The notes below the pieces were generated by a model that worked only from the letters and a program-made list of their open reading frames with translations, was not told where the DNA came from and did no database searches. From contig DCGI01000099.1 in assembly GCA_002315475.1 (NCBI GenBank), positions 47,409 to 96,460 of the forward strand: DNA of 49,052 bases, in the 5' to 3' direction. This document shows, one piece after another, positions 7,749 through 15,829 of the stretch (position 1 is the stretch's first letter; the number at the start of each line of letters is the position of its first letter). Both the position numbers and the translations under genes were made by a program. Source of the DNA: Christensenella sp. UBA1782. Its GTDB lineage: Bacteria; Bacillota; Clostridia; Christensenellales; DTU072.

Positions 7749-8002
7749 TTTTCGACCTCAGACTTGTTTTTCCAATGCAATTCGATGCCGTGTTCTTTGC
7801 AAAAATTTGCCAGGCGGCTCTGGAGAAGGAAGCTCGGCTCGCAATGTCCTTTCTCCCAACGATTTACTGTTCCAGCGCATATTTTTAGCTCCTTGGCGAG
7901 CTGTACTTGTGATATAAGCAAGGCCCCTCTTAGCTCCATTATCGCGTCGGCAAACGTCTCTGTTCTTATCTCCACCAGGTCTTTTTTTACTTCGTTTTCC
8001 AT
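7745..8002 (-). CDS. Cro/CI-type helix-turn-helix protein
   Basis: An 85-residue single HTH_3/XRE-domain protein (about 20-75: ELRGALLISQVQLAKELKICAGTVNRWEKGHCEP). It lacks any effector domain. It is coupled to the tandem-HTH gene downstream and follows a small unknown gene by 15 bp. With the main repressor at the other end of the element, this may be a late or cargo regulator; that is inference. Confidence 0.8.
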   Translation of the reverse strand: MENEVKKDLVEIRTETFADAIMELRGALLISQVQLAKELKICAGTVNRWEKGHCEPSFLLQSRLANFCKEHGIELHWKNKSEVEK

Positions 8003-8017
8003 ATCCCGACCTTCCTG

Positions 8018-8380
8018 TTAATTTCTGTATTCTTTTATAGGTACCGCCTTCGTCAAATCAAAAATCACCACGTTCTCACTTGGTATCATTCTCCCTGGCA
8101 CCCTATACGATTCTGAGATATCCCAGCCAAGCCTATTTGCCATAATTCGGCAAAACGCTTTACTGTGGACAACCAAGGATCTTCCTGTATCCACGTTCTT
8201 GGGTACGCGGAACGAGGTCAAAGTTATTCTATCATACGATTCCATCAGCATTGACGTTCCGTCTGGGTGTACACGGAAACGTATAAATTCTGGGGTTCCT
8301 ATCACTCTAATTGCGTCTTTGAAAATGTGTATTGCATTTGATCTCAAATAAAATGAGAGGTTCGTATCTTCGTTATTCAT
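8018..8380 (-). CDS. Hypothetical protein of an unknown three-gene cluster
   Basis: A 120-residue soluble protein rich in beta-strand-like stretches (FIRFRVHPDGTSMLMESYDRITLTSFRVP, SLVVHSKAFCRIMANRLGW). I do not recognise a named domain. Its last part (NVVIFDLTKAVPI) resembles the MLLFDFTDPEKW end of the next gene upstream, so the two may share a fold. It overlaps that gene by 8 bp. No signal peptide or membrane segment. Confidence 0.55.
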   Translation of the reverse strand: MNNEDTNLSFYLRSNAIHIFKDAIRVIGTPEFIRFRVHPDGTSMLMESYDRITLTSFRVPKNVDTGRSLVVHSKAFCRIMANRLGWDISESYRVPGRMIPSENVVIFDLTKAVPIKEYRN

Positions 8381-8822
8381 CGTCTCTTACCTGCTTTGCT
8401 CCACGCCACTTTTCAGGGTCTGTAAAATCAAACAGCAGCATCACTTTCTTGTCGCCGTTCACGATTCGTCCGTTTGCCCTGTACTTCAATTCAGGATCTA
8501 AATTCCAGCGTTCGAAAAGCGGCTTTGCAAACAAAGCACACTCTATCCGTACCACGGCTTTGGGCGCATCTATGCCTTTCTTCCAGTTTATAGAATTCAG
8601 GTCAGATGATGAAACGGGCCTTACGAGTATCCGTCTCTTTTCATCGTTGACAAGCAATTGAACCGCATCGCATTGCTGCAGCGCGGCAAACGAGGCAGGG
8701 TTGAAACCTATTGCCGTATTCCAGATAGCCAGCTTCGGTTCTGACTGCGGGGCAAAATAAGTCCCTTTTACGATCTGGAACCCTTCCAGACTCAAATCAT
8801 CAAGCGCATATTCATTCGGCAT
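8373..8822 (-). CDS. Hypothetical protein of an unknown three-gene cluster
   Basis: A 149-residue protein with the pattern IGFNPASFAALQQCDAVQLLVND, KRRILVRPV, IDAPKAVVRIECALFAKPLFERW and KVMLLFDFTDPEKW. I recall proteins with this pattern, never assigned a function, in mobile elements of Clostridia, but I cannot name a family. It lies 5 bp after the 100-aa gene and overlaps the 120-aa gene, so the three are co-transcribed, with two Cro/CI-type genes following. Confidence 0.6.
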   Translation of the reverse strand: MPNEYALDDLSLEGFQIVKGTYFAPQSEPKLAIWNTAIGFNPASFAALQQCDAVQLLVNDEKRRILVRPVSSSDLNSINWKKGIDAPKAVVRIECALFAKPLFERWNLDPELKYRANGRIVNGDKKVMLLFDFTDPEKWRGAKQVRDDE

Positions 8823-8827
8823 TTATC

Positions 8828-9130
8828 TTATCCTCCAACTTTATCCGTCGTTATATACCCTTCGGCGAGATCAATCTTATACGACTCTTCGTGCCGTTCT
8901 ACGGGTGTGCCAAAGCACTCACGCCAGTCCTCAGGAAGGTATGATCTCTTTTTTCTGGTTCCACCTACATTCACAAATAATTCGAAGTCCGTGAGCTTAA
9001 ACAGGTACAGAGCCTCGTTGTTGCAAACAGCGGGTTTGCCCAGCATCTTGTAATGATAGGATTTATCCCACCCCATCAGTTCATAAAGCTTTGCTGCAAA
9101 TATCTGGCAGAGCATATCTCTGTTCTTCAT
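8828..9130 (-). CDS. Hypothetical protein of an unknown three-gene cluster
   Basis: A 100-residue protein starting MKNRDMLCQIFAAKLYELMGWD. This start (ATG at 9130) is chosen because GGTGGAGAAAGAG lies just upstream; a longer frame to 9265 would overlap the methyltransferase gene and adds residues of poor quality. Conserved-looking parts are YHYKMLGKPAVCNNEALYLFKL and YLPEDWRECFGTPVERHEESYKI. No domain recognised. It is the first of the three-gene unknown cluster. Confidence 0.6.
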   Translation of the reverse strand: MKNRDMLCQIFAAKLYELMGWDKSYHYKMLGKPAVCNNEALYLFKLTDFELFVNVGGTRKKRSYLPEDWRECFGTPVERHEESYKIDLAEGYITTDKVGG

Positions 9131-9179
9131 CTCTCTTTCTCCACCCCCGCTTGCCCATCTCAATGAGTCAGGCGTATTC

Positions 9180-10496
9180 TCAGTCGTAAATTTCAACCCC
9201 GTCTCGGATATGTCGTACCTCTGCGTCGGGGTGAGCTTCCTTATATCTGCGGACGATGACATCACAATACTTGGGTTCCAGCTCGATGGCGCAGCATTTG
9301 CGGTTGAGCTGATCGGCCGCGATGAGCCTCGAGCCGCTGCCCCCGAAAGGTTCGAACACCGTGTCCTCTTCGTGGCTGCTGTTGTATATGAGTTTTGCGC
9401 ATAATGTGATGGGTTTCATCGTGGGATGGTCAGGCGAACGAACAGGTTTGTTGTCCTTGATGATGGTTGTGGGTGTATCCAGGATCTTCTCAACAAGCTC
9501 GACAAGTTCCTGCTTACTCATCTTCTTGATGTTCTCACGCTCGGCTTCGAACACCGTCGCGAGCGTTCTGTCGTCAATGAAGTAATGCCCCGCGCCTTCC
9601 TTCCATCCGTACAAGATAGGTTCGTGGATCCATTGGTAGTCCTGGCGACCAAGCGTAAAATGGTTCTTGTACCAGATGAGCGTCTGCGCGTACTTGAACC
9701 CAGCCGCCTGCAACGCCCTGGTGAAGTTGACCGTTTCCTTGGTGCTGTGGAAAACATACACAGGTGCGCCCTTCTTCAAGCCGCTTTCTGCTGCCTGATA
9801 AAAAGCAACGAGGAACTTGTAGAAGTCGTCGTCGCTCATGTTATCGTTCGCAATGTCTCTGCCTGCGCCATTGAGCGTGCTACCGTAGTCAATGTTGTAC
9901 GGAGGATCGGTTACCATCACGTCGGCGTATTTTCCGTCCAAAACCTTGTTCACGTCCTCTTTGTGAGTGCAGTCGCCGCACAGGAGGCGGTGCTTGCCAA
10001 GAAGCCACAAATCGCCGTTTTTGGTCTTAGGTTCGCTTACCTCTTCTGCTGCGCTGTCCGCATCGAAGTCGTCTTCGTGTACGTTCTCCATGCTGCCGCT
10101 GCCGAATAATTCCTGCGCTTCGGCAAGATCGAAACCTGTGAGCGTAACGTCATAGCCGCTGCGGTCCAAGTCTTTGAGAAGGTTGGCGAGCAAGGTGTCG
10201 TCCCATTCGCCGCTGATCTTGTTCAAGGCAACGTTCAACGCCTTTTCCTGTTTTTCGTCCAGGTCGACCACCACGCAGTCCACTTCTTCAAAGCCAAGGT
10301 CCTTCATTACCTTAAGACGCTGGTGGCCGCCAACTACGATGCCTGTGCGCTTATTCCAGATGACGGGTTCAACATACCCGAACTCCTGGATGCTGCGTTT
10401 GAGCTTCTCGTACTCAGGGTCGCCAGGCTTTAAGTCCTTTCTGGGGTTATAGTCCGCTGCCTTCAATACCGCAACGGGTTTCTTTTCAATATTCAT
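9180..10496 (-). CDS. ParB-domain DNA methyltransferase (N4/N6, beta-type)
   Basis: A 438-residue fusion. Residues 1-100 are a ParB/Sulfiredoxin-like domain (YNPRKDL, GYVEPVIWNKRTGIVVGGHQRLKVM). About 160-420 is an amino-methyltransferase with the catalytic DPPY at 197-200 followed much later by the AdoMet motif FEPFGGSGS, the beta-group order, so it should methylate adenine N6 or cytosine N4. It probably marks element DNA against host restriction. The target sequence cannot be inferred. No cognate nuclease is adjacent. The AdoMet synthetase further upstream could supply its cofactor. A Shine-Dalgarno AAGGAGG precedes the ATG. Confidence 0.9.
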   Translation of the reverse strand: MNIEKKPVAVLKAADYNPRKDLKPGDPEYEKLKRSIQEFGYVEPVIWNKRTGIVVGGHQRLKVMKDLGFEEVDCVVVDLDEKQEKALNVALNKISGEWDDTLLANLLKDLDRSGYDVTLTGFDLAEAQELFGSGSMENVHEDDFDADSAAEEVSEPKTKNGDLWLLGKHRLLCGDCTHKEDVNKVLDGKYADVMVTDPPYNIDYGSTLNGAGRDIANDNMSDDDFYKFLVAFYQAAESGLKKGAPVYVFHSTKETVNFTRALQAAGFKYAQTLIWYKNHFTLGRQDYQWIHEPILYGWKEGAGHYFIDDRTLATVFEAERENIKKMSKQELVELVEKILDTPTTIIKDNKPVRSPDHPTMKPITLCAKLIYNSSHEEDTVFEPFGGSGSRLIAADQLNRKCCAIELEPKYCDVIVRRYKEAHPDAEVRHIRDGVEIYD

Positions 10497-10519
10497 CGTT
10501 TTTCCTCCTTTTGGGCATG

Positions 10520-10552
10520 AAAAAACCGCTCGGTGTTTTCCGAACGGTTTTG
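10520..10552 (-). terminator. Intrinsic terminator before the DNA methyltransferase gene
   Basis: On the minus strand AACCGTTCGG pairs with CCGAGCGGTT (one mismatch) around an AAAACA loop and is followed by TTTTC. It separates the 56-residue gene from the methyltransferase gene, so partial read-through is expected. Confidence 0.6.
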
Positions 10553-10568
10553 CGTTTTAATTTAGTTG

Positions 10569-10739
10569 TTATTCGTCGTCTTCACGGCTATGCCAATATT
10601 CATCGTTGTTGGGATTGCATTGGTTCGCGTGATTGTCTTGGTCTGCCCAGTACGCATCATTGTTGGGGTTATGCTGATTTGCATATGCGTCCAATTCCTG
10701 CTGCGAATGGGTATAGCTTGATACTCCACCTTTGCTCAT
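10569..10739 (-). CDS. 56-residue phage protein with duplicated NPNND-x-YW motif
   Basis: A short gene with a strong AAGGAGGAGC site just ahead of its ATG. The product is acidic and asparagine-rich. It contains a near-duplicate: NQHNPNNDAYW (21-31) and NQCNPNNDEYW (39-49), each preceded by a helix-like segment. I know no function for it. It sits between the nucleotidyltransferase and the methyltransferase in the leftward unit. Confidence 0.7.
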   Translation of the reverse strand: MSKGGVSSYTHSQQELDAYANQHNPNNDAYWADQDNHANQCNPNNDEYWHSREDDE

Positions 10740-10760
10740 GTCGGCTCCTCCTTCTTAGAA

Positions 10761-11399
10761 TCAGTCATAGTAGCCTTTTTTCTGACACATTTCGTTGACC
10801 GTTTCCGCAAAGATTGAGCGCGAGTGCTTGTCGGGGTTATCATTTTCGTTCTTTTTATCGATGTAATAATCCCTGGTTTCCTGCCAGTAGTCGTTCTCTC
10901 TGAGCCAGTCGATTCTCTCGCCTAAGCCATCAAACGCTTTCCCTTGGTATTCCCAAGAATAACTCTGCTGCACTTTATTGAACCTGATGTACTGCTGGCG
11001 TCCGTCCTCGCAATTATTTACGATACAGAAGTCGCAGCTATGCAAGATTCTGGAATGCTGTTGATCCTTCACCTTGATGGTTAAGACGCGGGTTGAGTCT
11101 TCACAGTAGCCGTATCCGTAATAGGTTACGACCCTATCGAACGCGTTTCGCAAGATATTACGAATTTCTTTTGCGCTGTACTCTTCCTCATCATCATTGA
11201 CCTCGATGTTAACGTCGAAATCGTAACCGATGTTGGAACCTTCGTCGCAGGTTATCATGTTGCGGGATGCGCTACCTACGAATGTGTATTGGAAGGTGAA
11301 CTTGTCTCTTACGATTTCCTGGACTGTATGGATAATGTCTAACAAGACCGCCTTCGCAGGGGCTGCTTCTCTTTTGGATACATAGCGAAAATTATGCAT
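10761..11399 (-). CDS. Nucleotidyltransferase-fold protein
   Basis: A 212-residue protein with the polymerase-beta-like nucleotidyltransferase pattern: GSASRN at about 42-47 followed by YDFDVNIEV, giving the two metal-binding aspartates, and later SCDFCIV as a possible third acid. The start at 11399 has AAGGAGGG upstream; a longer frame lacks support. Substrates of this superfamily range from antibiotics to tRNA and proteins, and nothing here decides which. It follows the phosphoesterase gene by about 120 bp, and the pair may act together on a nucleotide modification, which is inference. Confidence 0.7.
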   Translation of the reverse strand: MHNFRYVSKREAAPAKAVLLDIIHTVQEIVRDKFTFQYTFVGSASRNMITCDEGSNIGYDFDVNIEVNDDEEEYSAKEIRNILRNAFDRVVTYYGYGYCEDSTRVLTIKVKDQQHSRILHSCDFCIVNNCEDGRQQYIRFNKVQQSYSWEYQGKAFDGLGERIDWLRENDYWQETRDYYIDKKNENDNPDKHSRSIFAETVNEMCQKKGYYD

Positions 11400-11520
11400 G
11401 CTATCTACCCTCCTTCTAATTATTTTCCCAAGCCGTCCATCTGGTCTGACAACCAAATCGTTATATTATAGCACTCTTTTTTCTTTTGTCAATAGGTTTT
11501 TGAAAAAAATTTGGCCTTTT

Positions 11521-12303
11521 TTAGTCTTTTATAACAATACAATTAACTTTATTGCTTGTTGCCGTGCATGCATCCAGGGCGATTATCCCGTCTGCTTTGT
11601 ACGGTGAGAAGTTTGCGCCTTCGCCAAATTCAGGACCTTTATGCTTCAATCGGCTATGCCCATACGAGCAATGCCAATGTCCGCACACGATCTTCTTTCC
11701 TGGCTCAATTACTCCCATAGACGCGGCAAGCATTCCGTTGTACCATCTTGCTTCGCGCCATTCGTCCTTCGTCGCGTTTCGCCAATTTGCGCGATACCTG
11801 AAGGTGTCGGCCGTTCCGCCAAATCCGCTCGCATCGCAAGGGATCCAGCCGTGAACGAATATGTATCGTTTGGTTTCGTAGTAGTCCACCATCGCTGGCA
11901 AGAGTTCTCGAAAACACCGCGTTTCGTGCATTTTCTCTTTCAACGTTTCAGGTTCGACTTCCATCTGCATGATGTCCATTCCCGATAGCTGAACACAGGT
12001 CTGGACGGTGCCGTTGCTGAAATGATGCGTCGCAAGCAGTCCTCTTGCTGCATACGCTGCGCTGTGAGTTACGAACTCTTCCAGGAGGTCGTCATGGTTC
12101 CCGCGTATCAGGATTGCTTCATCCTTTGCTACGAGGTCAGCCAGGAAGTTCTGCATTTCCACCGCTTCCTTGCCGCGATCAAACGCATCACCACACACTA
12201 TGAGTTTCTTAGGCCCTTCGTCTTCGAAGTACCCCTTCTCTCTTAATGCGGCTATCATGTAATTGTAGTACCCGTGCGGGTCTGCGACTACGTAATATTT
12301 CAT
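11521..12303 (-). CDS. Calcineurin-like metallophosphoesterase
   Basis: A 260-residue metallophosphoesterase with the full motif set: D-P-H near the N-terminus (VVADPHGYY), GDAFDRG, RGNHDD, a histidine in FVHGW and GHWH near the C-terminus. The GDxxDRG and RGNH(D) spacing resembles the PPP-type serine/threonine phosphatase and diadenosine tetraphosphatase group. Phages often carry such enzymes. It lies directly downstream of the large terminase, in the place where a portal gene would be expected. Confidence 0.88.
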   Translation of the reverse strand: MKYYVVADPHGYYNYMIAALREKGYFEDEGPKKLIVCGDAFDRGKEAVEMQNFLADLVAKDEAILIRGNHDDLLEEFVTHSAAYAARGLLATHHFSNGTVQTCVQLSGMDIMQMEVEPETLKEKMHETRCFRELLPAMVDYYETKRYIFVHGWIPCDASGFGGTADTFRYRANWRNATKDEWREARWYNGMLAASMGVIEPGKKIVCGHWHCSYGHSRLKHKGPEFGEGANFSPYKADGIIALDACTATSNKVNCIVIKD

Positions 12304-12360
12304 TCTGCCCTCGTCCTGTTTTTCTTATGCCTATATTATAGCATATTTTTGCCATCTGCG

Positions 12361-13944
12361 TCAAATGATAATAATGCCGCGTTCGTTGTAGACGCTTGCC
12401 GCATTTGCGGCATTGCGTATCGCTCGATCCAGGGCCATTACCGTTGCAACTGCGCCGTCAATACGTTCGGTGGACTTCTCTTTATCCATTTTAATATTGC
12501 CTGCTGGGTCCGTTCTTACGTACACGTTGTCCATCATCCAGCGGAGCGGTACGTTCCCGCCATGCGCTATCTTTTGCTCCAACACCAACTTCATGAGTTC
12601 CTTCGTTGGCGGCGACATGTCCTTGAAGCCTTGGCCGAACGGGACGACTGTGAATCCCATCCCCTCCAGGTTCTGGGTCATTTGAACCGCGCCCCATCTA
12701 TCGAAGGCTATCTCTTCTATGTTGTATCGGGTGCCGAGTTCCTCGATGAAGTTCTCTATGTACCCGTAATGGATTACGTTACCTTCGGTTGCTTTCACTT
12801 GGTCCTTTGCAAGCCAGGTATCGTATGGAACGTGGTCCCTTCGTACTCGCTGGTCTATCGTGTCCTCTGGTATCCAGAAGAACGGGAGAATGTAGTACTT
12901 GTCGTCTTCATCCCTGGGCGGGAACACAAGCACAAATGCCGTGATGTCGGTTGAGGACGAAAGATCGAGGCCGCCGTAGCACTCTCTTCCTTCCAGGGCC
13001 TTGGGATCCACGACAAAATCGCACTTATCCCAGGCGTCCATTGGCATCCATCTTACGCTCTGCTTTACCCATTGGTTGAGACGGAGTTGGCGAAACAGGT
13101 TTTCCTCTGCGGGGTTCTCTTTCGCCGATGCGTATGCTGTTTTTAGTTTGTCCATGTCTACGGTGATACCCAATGACGGGTTCGCCTTGTACCAGACGCG
13201 CTCATCACCCCAGTCGTCATCATCCGCTGCGCCGTATATTACGGGATAGAACGACTTATCATGTCGTCTGCCTTCCAGGATATCGTTTGCCTTTTGGTGA
13301 ACTTCCCAGCAAATGCTGTTTCGATCGGTTCCTGCTGTCGTGATCAAAAAGAAAAGCGGCTGCTTTCTGGCGTCACCAGAACCGTGGGTCATTACATCAA
13401 ATAGCGCACGATTCGGCTGTGCATGCAGCTCGTCAAACACAACTCCGTGTACATTAAGACCGTGTTTTGTGTATGATTCTGCCGATAAAACCTGGTAAAA
13501 CGAGTTCAAAGGCGTGTAAACCAGGCGTTTTTGGGACATTATCGGCTTGATACGTTTCTTCAATGCAGGACATTGCTCCACCATCTGACACGCAACGTCG
13601 AACACAATTGATGCCTGCTGGCGGTCGGCTGCGCAGCCATAGACTTCTGCGCCCCATTCCCCGTCGCCTGCTAATAAATAAAGAGCGACCGCTGCTGCCA
13701 GTTCGCTCTTTCCTTGCTTTTTCGGGATCTCAACGTAGGCGGTTGTGTACTGCCGATACCCGTTCTCTTTTACTGTCCCGAATACATCGGTTATGATTTT
13801 GCTTTGCCAGGGGAGCAGGTTGAAGTTCTGTCCGTACCACGTTCCCTTCGTATGCTTGAGCATGTTGATAAACGTGACCGCTCTCTCGGCAAGGTCTGGG
13901 TTGAAGAGCTGACCGTTGGCGTTCGTTATGATCTTCTTTTCCAT
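12361..13944 (-). CDS. Phage terminase large subunit
   Basis: A 527-residue TerL of the Terminase_1 / YmfN-like group. Walker A is PKKQGKS (74-80), Walker B VVFDE (168-172), the coupling SGD/TTAGTD region is present, and the RNase-H-like nuclease starts GGLDLSSSTD at about 320, with a later AFDRWGA. It packages DNA into the procapsid. All motifs are intact and the length is normal, so it is not decayed by point mutation. Its usual neighbour, the portal gene, is missing. AGGGAGG precedes the ATG, and a GC-rich hairpin (13978-14000) lies between it and the GGCT gene. Confidence 0.95.
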   Translation of the reverse strand: MEKKIITNANGQLFNPDLAERAVTFINMLKHTKGTWYGQNFNLLPWQSKIITDVFGTVKENGYRQYTTAYVEIPKKQGKSELAAAVALYLLAGDGEWGAEVYGCAADRQQASIVFDVACQMVEQCPALKKRIKPIMSQKRLVYTPLNSFYQVLSAESYTKHGLNVHGVVFDELHAQPNRALFDVMTHGSGDARKQPLFFLITTAGTDRNSICWEVHQKANDILEGRRHDKSFYPVIYGAADDDDWGDERVWYKANPSLGITVDMDKLKTAYASAKENPAEENLFRQLRLNQWVKQSVRWMPMDAWDKCDFVVDPKALEGRECYGGLDLSSSTDITAFVLVFPPRDEDDKYYILPFFWIPEDTIDQRVRRDHVPYDTWLAKDQVKATEGNVIHYGYIENFIEELGTRYNIEEIAFDRWGAVQMTQNLEGMGFTVVPFGQGFKDMSPPTKELMKLVLEQKIAHGGNVPLRWMMDNVYVRTDPAGNIKMDKEKSTERIDGAVATVMALDRAIRNAANAASVYNERGIIII

Positions 13945-14023
13945 CGGTCCTCCCTTTTATTATTTTTGAAACGAATAAGAGCAGGCTTATCGCCCGCTCT
14001 TTTTGGAACACACACTTATTCGT

Positions 14024-14467
14024 TTACTTTTCTTTCTTCATTCTGGCCTCCGTATCTCGGAGTGCCGCTTCCAGGTACTTGATATCCAGGCCGATATCGC
14101 CGTACCCCTGTTCTATCGTTTGTAGGTAGTACTGGGCGGGCATTCCAGGTCTGCCCGTGTTCATGATGTAGACCATCGCGTCCACAGTTTCTCCGTTCGC
14201 CATCTCCACTTCCACCGTTTCCTTCCTGTACAGGCGCGGGTATCCTTCGTAGATATCCAGGGCCTTTTCGTCTCGTTTGCTTACCTTCCATACTCCGACG
14301 GGAACCGCATCGCCCTTGCTGGGTTCGATGGTCGCCACTCCGCGGAAGGCGAGCTTGTAATCTCTGATGAGGCCGATGCCGACTACCATTGCGTCGGGGC
14401 ATCTGAACCCCATCTGGCGCACGTTAAGGTTGCTGCCGTATGCTACATATAAAGTTTCTTTTTCCAT
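14024..14467 (-). CDS. Gamma-glutamylcyclotransferase (AIG2/GGCT-like)
   Basis: A 147-residue GGCT-fold protein with the signature YGSNLN (10-15) and the catalytic-glutamate region LDIYEGYPRLYRKE. The family releases 5-oxoproline from gamma-glutamyl amines or peptides. It follows the amidoligase gene by 28 bp. Pairing of GGCT-like enzymes with amidoligases is a known association (comparative work by Iyer, Aravind and colleagues); one enzyme would make and the other break gamma-glutamyl-type amide bonds. A GGAGG site precedes the ATG. Confidence 0.88.
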   Translation of the reverse strand: MEKETLYVAYGSNLNVRQMGFRCPDAMVVGIGLIRDYKLAFRGVATIEPSKGDAVPVGVWKVSKRDEKALDIYEGYPRLYRKETVEVEMANGETVDAMVYIMNTGRPGMPAQYYLQTIEQGYGDIGLDIKYLEAALRDTEARMKKEK

Positions 14468-14495
14468 GTTTAGTCCTCCGTTGTTACCTGGCGGC

Positions 14496-15398
14496 TTATA
14501 CAGCCGCCGTAGGTCTTCCGTTTCTGAAGGCGATGTCGCCCTCGAAGTTTCCGAGTAGGAACCCTCTTGCCGTTTTGAACTCGTCGCCGATCATGCCCAT
14601 TCTGAGGAGCCAGGTTCTGAAGGTGTACTTCGGGTTTGTGGTCTCCGTTCTTCTCGCGCTTGCCGCGTTCTGGGTCTTCGCTTGATGCGTGATCGCCAGG
14701 CAGAGCTGGATGTAGGTTTTGATCTGGCCTGCGTGCGTCGTGCCGTTGAAGCATCTGAACTCGATGCCCTTGCCTTGCCATAAGCTGTGCAGGTTGAGTG
14801 CGCGGTATCTGCTGTCATCGTAGTGACTGTAGCTGCGGCTGCTGCCGTTGTACCAGATGCGCTCTACCCTGCTCATCGAGGTGGGGTGGCTGTGGTTCAT
14901 CTCTTCTACAAATCTTACTTCGTTCTTCTTGCACCATCTTGCTGCGCGGCTTGCGCTTACGCCCAGGGCCGTGAAGAGCAGGTCTTCTTTGCTCGTCATG
15001 ATGTTGACCAGGTTTCTGATGCTCTTAGCCGTGAACCCTTCGTCGCTTACGTGGATGTGGATGCCGCAGCTGCTGTTTGCGATCGCGCCCTTATGTCTGA
15101 GCTGTCTTACGATCTCTTGTAGGTCTTCGATGTCGTCCCATCCGAGGATCGGGGTTACCACTTCGCAGCTGTAGTCGCGGCCTGCCGTCATTCCGTTGCG
15201 TCTTTCCGTCATGATGCTGGAATCGGTCATTGCTTTCCAGGTTCTGCCCTGGTTGTCTTTGACCTGCCATGCGCTGTAGGTTCCGCCAATGTAGGACACC
15301 GTTTCGTTGGTGTTGTAGTAGGCTGCGATCACCTTGACTGCCTGTTCGCGGGTGATGCCTGTGAGTTCGATTTCGACGCCGTAGTGTTGAGTTTTCAT
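14496..15398 (-). CDS. Amidoligase (COOH-NH2 ligase superfamily)
   Basis: A 300-residue amidoligase of the glutamine-synthetase-like superfamily. It begins YGVEIELTG (6-14), with the acidic residues typical for Mg-ATP binding, and continues with DSSI, CEVVTPIL, SSCGIHIHV and IEFRCFNGT, the conserved histidine and arginine motifs of the family. The ATG at 15398 is chosen because AAAGGAG lies 10 nt upstream; the 35 extra residues of a longer frame run through a promoter-like element. It probably joins an amino group to a glutamate carboxylate on a peptide or small molecule. It is coupled in order with the GGCT gene. Confidence 0.85.
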   Translation of the reverse strand: MKTQHYGVEIELTGITREQAVKVIAAYYNTNETVSYIGGTYSAWQVKDNQGRTWKAMTDSSIMTERRNGMTAGRDYSCEVVTPILGWDDIEDLQEIVRQLRHKGAIANSSCGIHIHVSDEGFTAKSIRNLVNIMTSKEDLLFTALGVSASRAARWCKKNEVRFVEEMNHSHPTSMSRVERIWYNGSSRSYSHYDDSRYRALNLHSLWQGKGIEFRCFNGTTHAGQIKTYIQLCLAITHQAKTQNAASARRTETTNPKYTFRTWLLRMGMIGDEFKTARGFLLGNFEGDIAFRNGRPTAAV

Positions 15399-15451
15399 TG
15401 TGTGTGTTCTCCTTTTTTTGAGGGGTTCCTGCCCTCGTTTTTTGTAACACA

Positions 15452-15480
15452 AACATACTCTAAAGGTTTGGGAAAGTCTA
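15452..15480 (-). promoter_or_regulatory. Promoter-like element, copy A (before amidoligase)
   Basis: On the minus strand TAGACT (15475-15480), 17 bp and TATGTT (15452-15457). It shares a block with copy B at 15771-15799: both contain GTAGACTT, CCAAA, and CGTTTAGAGTAT or CTTTAGAGTAT. It ends about 54 bp upstream of the amidoligase ATG. Confidence 0.5.
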
Positions 15481-15533
15481 CTGAAAAGCGGCCGAAAACA
15501 CAAGTTTTTTTAACAATTTTGAAAGAATTTTGG

Positions 15534-15746
15534 CTATTTTTCGCCACTTTTGTCAATCAGTTCGACATACTCGCGACAAGCCGCCAAAGCCGCGTCATAA
15601 CTGTGCGAGGCAAGCACTTTGTCTCGTAATTCGTTATACGCGTTCGGGCAGCGAGCCTTCCTCAGAGCGTTGCTGCAAAGGCACAGAACGGCATAAATGT
15701 TACCGCTCGGTCCTCGGCTATCGAATTCAACTTTAGGTTTTTTCAT
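15534..15746 (-). CDS. Small conserved phage protein next to amidoligase
   Basis: A 70-residue protein beginning MKKPKVEFDSRGPSGNIYAV and ending in a helical segment (AALAACREYVELIDKSG). GGAGG lies 7 nt before this ATG; a slightly earlier in-frame ATG overlaps that site and is rejected. The DSRGPSGNIYAVL motif feels familiar from phage genomes, but I cannot name a family. It has its own promoter-like element (copy B), as does the amidoligase. Confidence 0.65.
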   Translation of the reverse strand: MKKPKVEFDSRGPSGNIYAVLCLCSNALRKARCPNAYNELRDKVLASHSYDAALAACREYVELIDKSGEK

Positions 15747-15770
15747 GTTCGGGTCCTCCATTAGCCAACA

Positions 15771-15799
15771 ACAATACTCTAAACGTTTTTGGAAGTCTA
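15771..15799 (-). promoter_or_regulatory. Promoter-like element, copy B (before the 70-aa gene)
   Basis: TAGACT (15794-15799), 17 bp and TATTGT (15771-15776) on the minus strand, 25 bp ahead of the ATG. It repeats copy A over about 35 bp with the same spacing, which makes chance similarity unlikely. Confidence 0.5.
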
Positions 15800-15829
15800 C
15801 CGAAAGACGGGGTTAAACTGAAACTTTAT

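Noticed and set aside
9426..10109. A long plus-strand frame opposite the DNA methyltransferase
   Set aside because: The minus-strand frame encodes a clear ParB-methyltransferase; the plus frame is a codon-bias shadow without a ribosome binding site.
9180..10496. A restriction-modification system
   Set aside because: No restriction endonuclease adjoins the methyltransferase; VRR-NUC and HNH genes are far away and fit phage replication and packaging roles.
11521..12303. The gene after TerL as a divergent portal protein
   Set aside because: All calcineurin-like phosphoesterase motifs are present in order, so it is an enzyme and not a portal.
15399..15503. N-terminal extension of the amidoligase
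   Set aside because: It runs through the promoter-like element and lacks a ribosome binding site, whereas AAAGGAG precedes the ATG at 15398.
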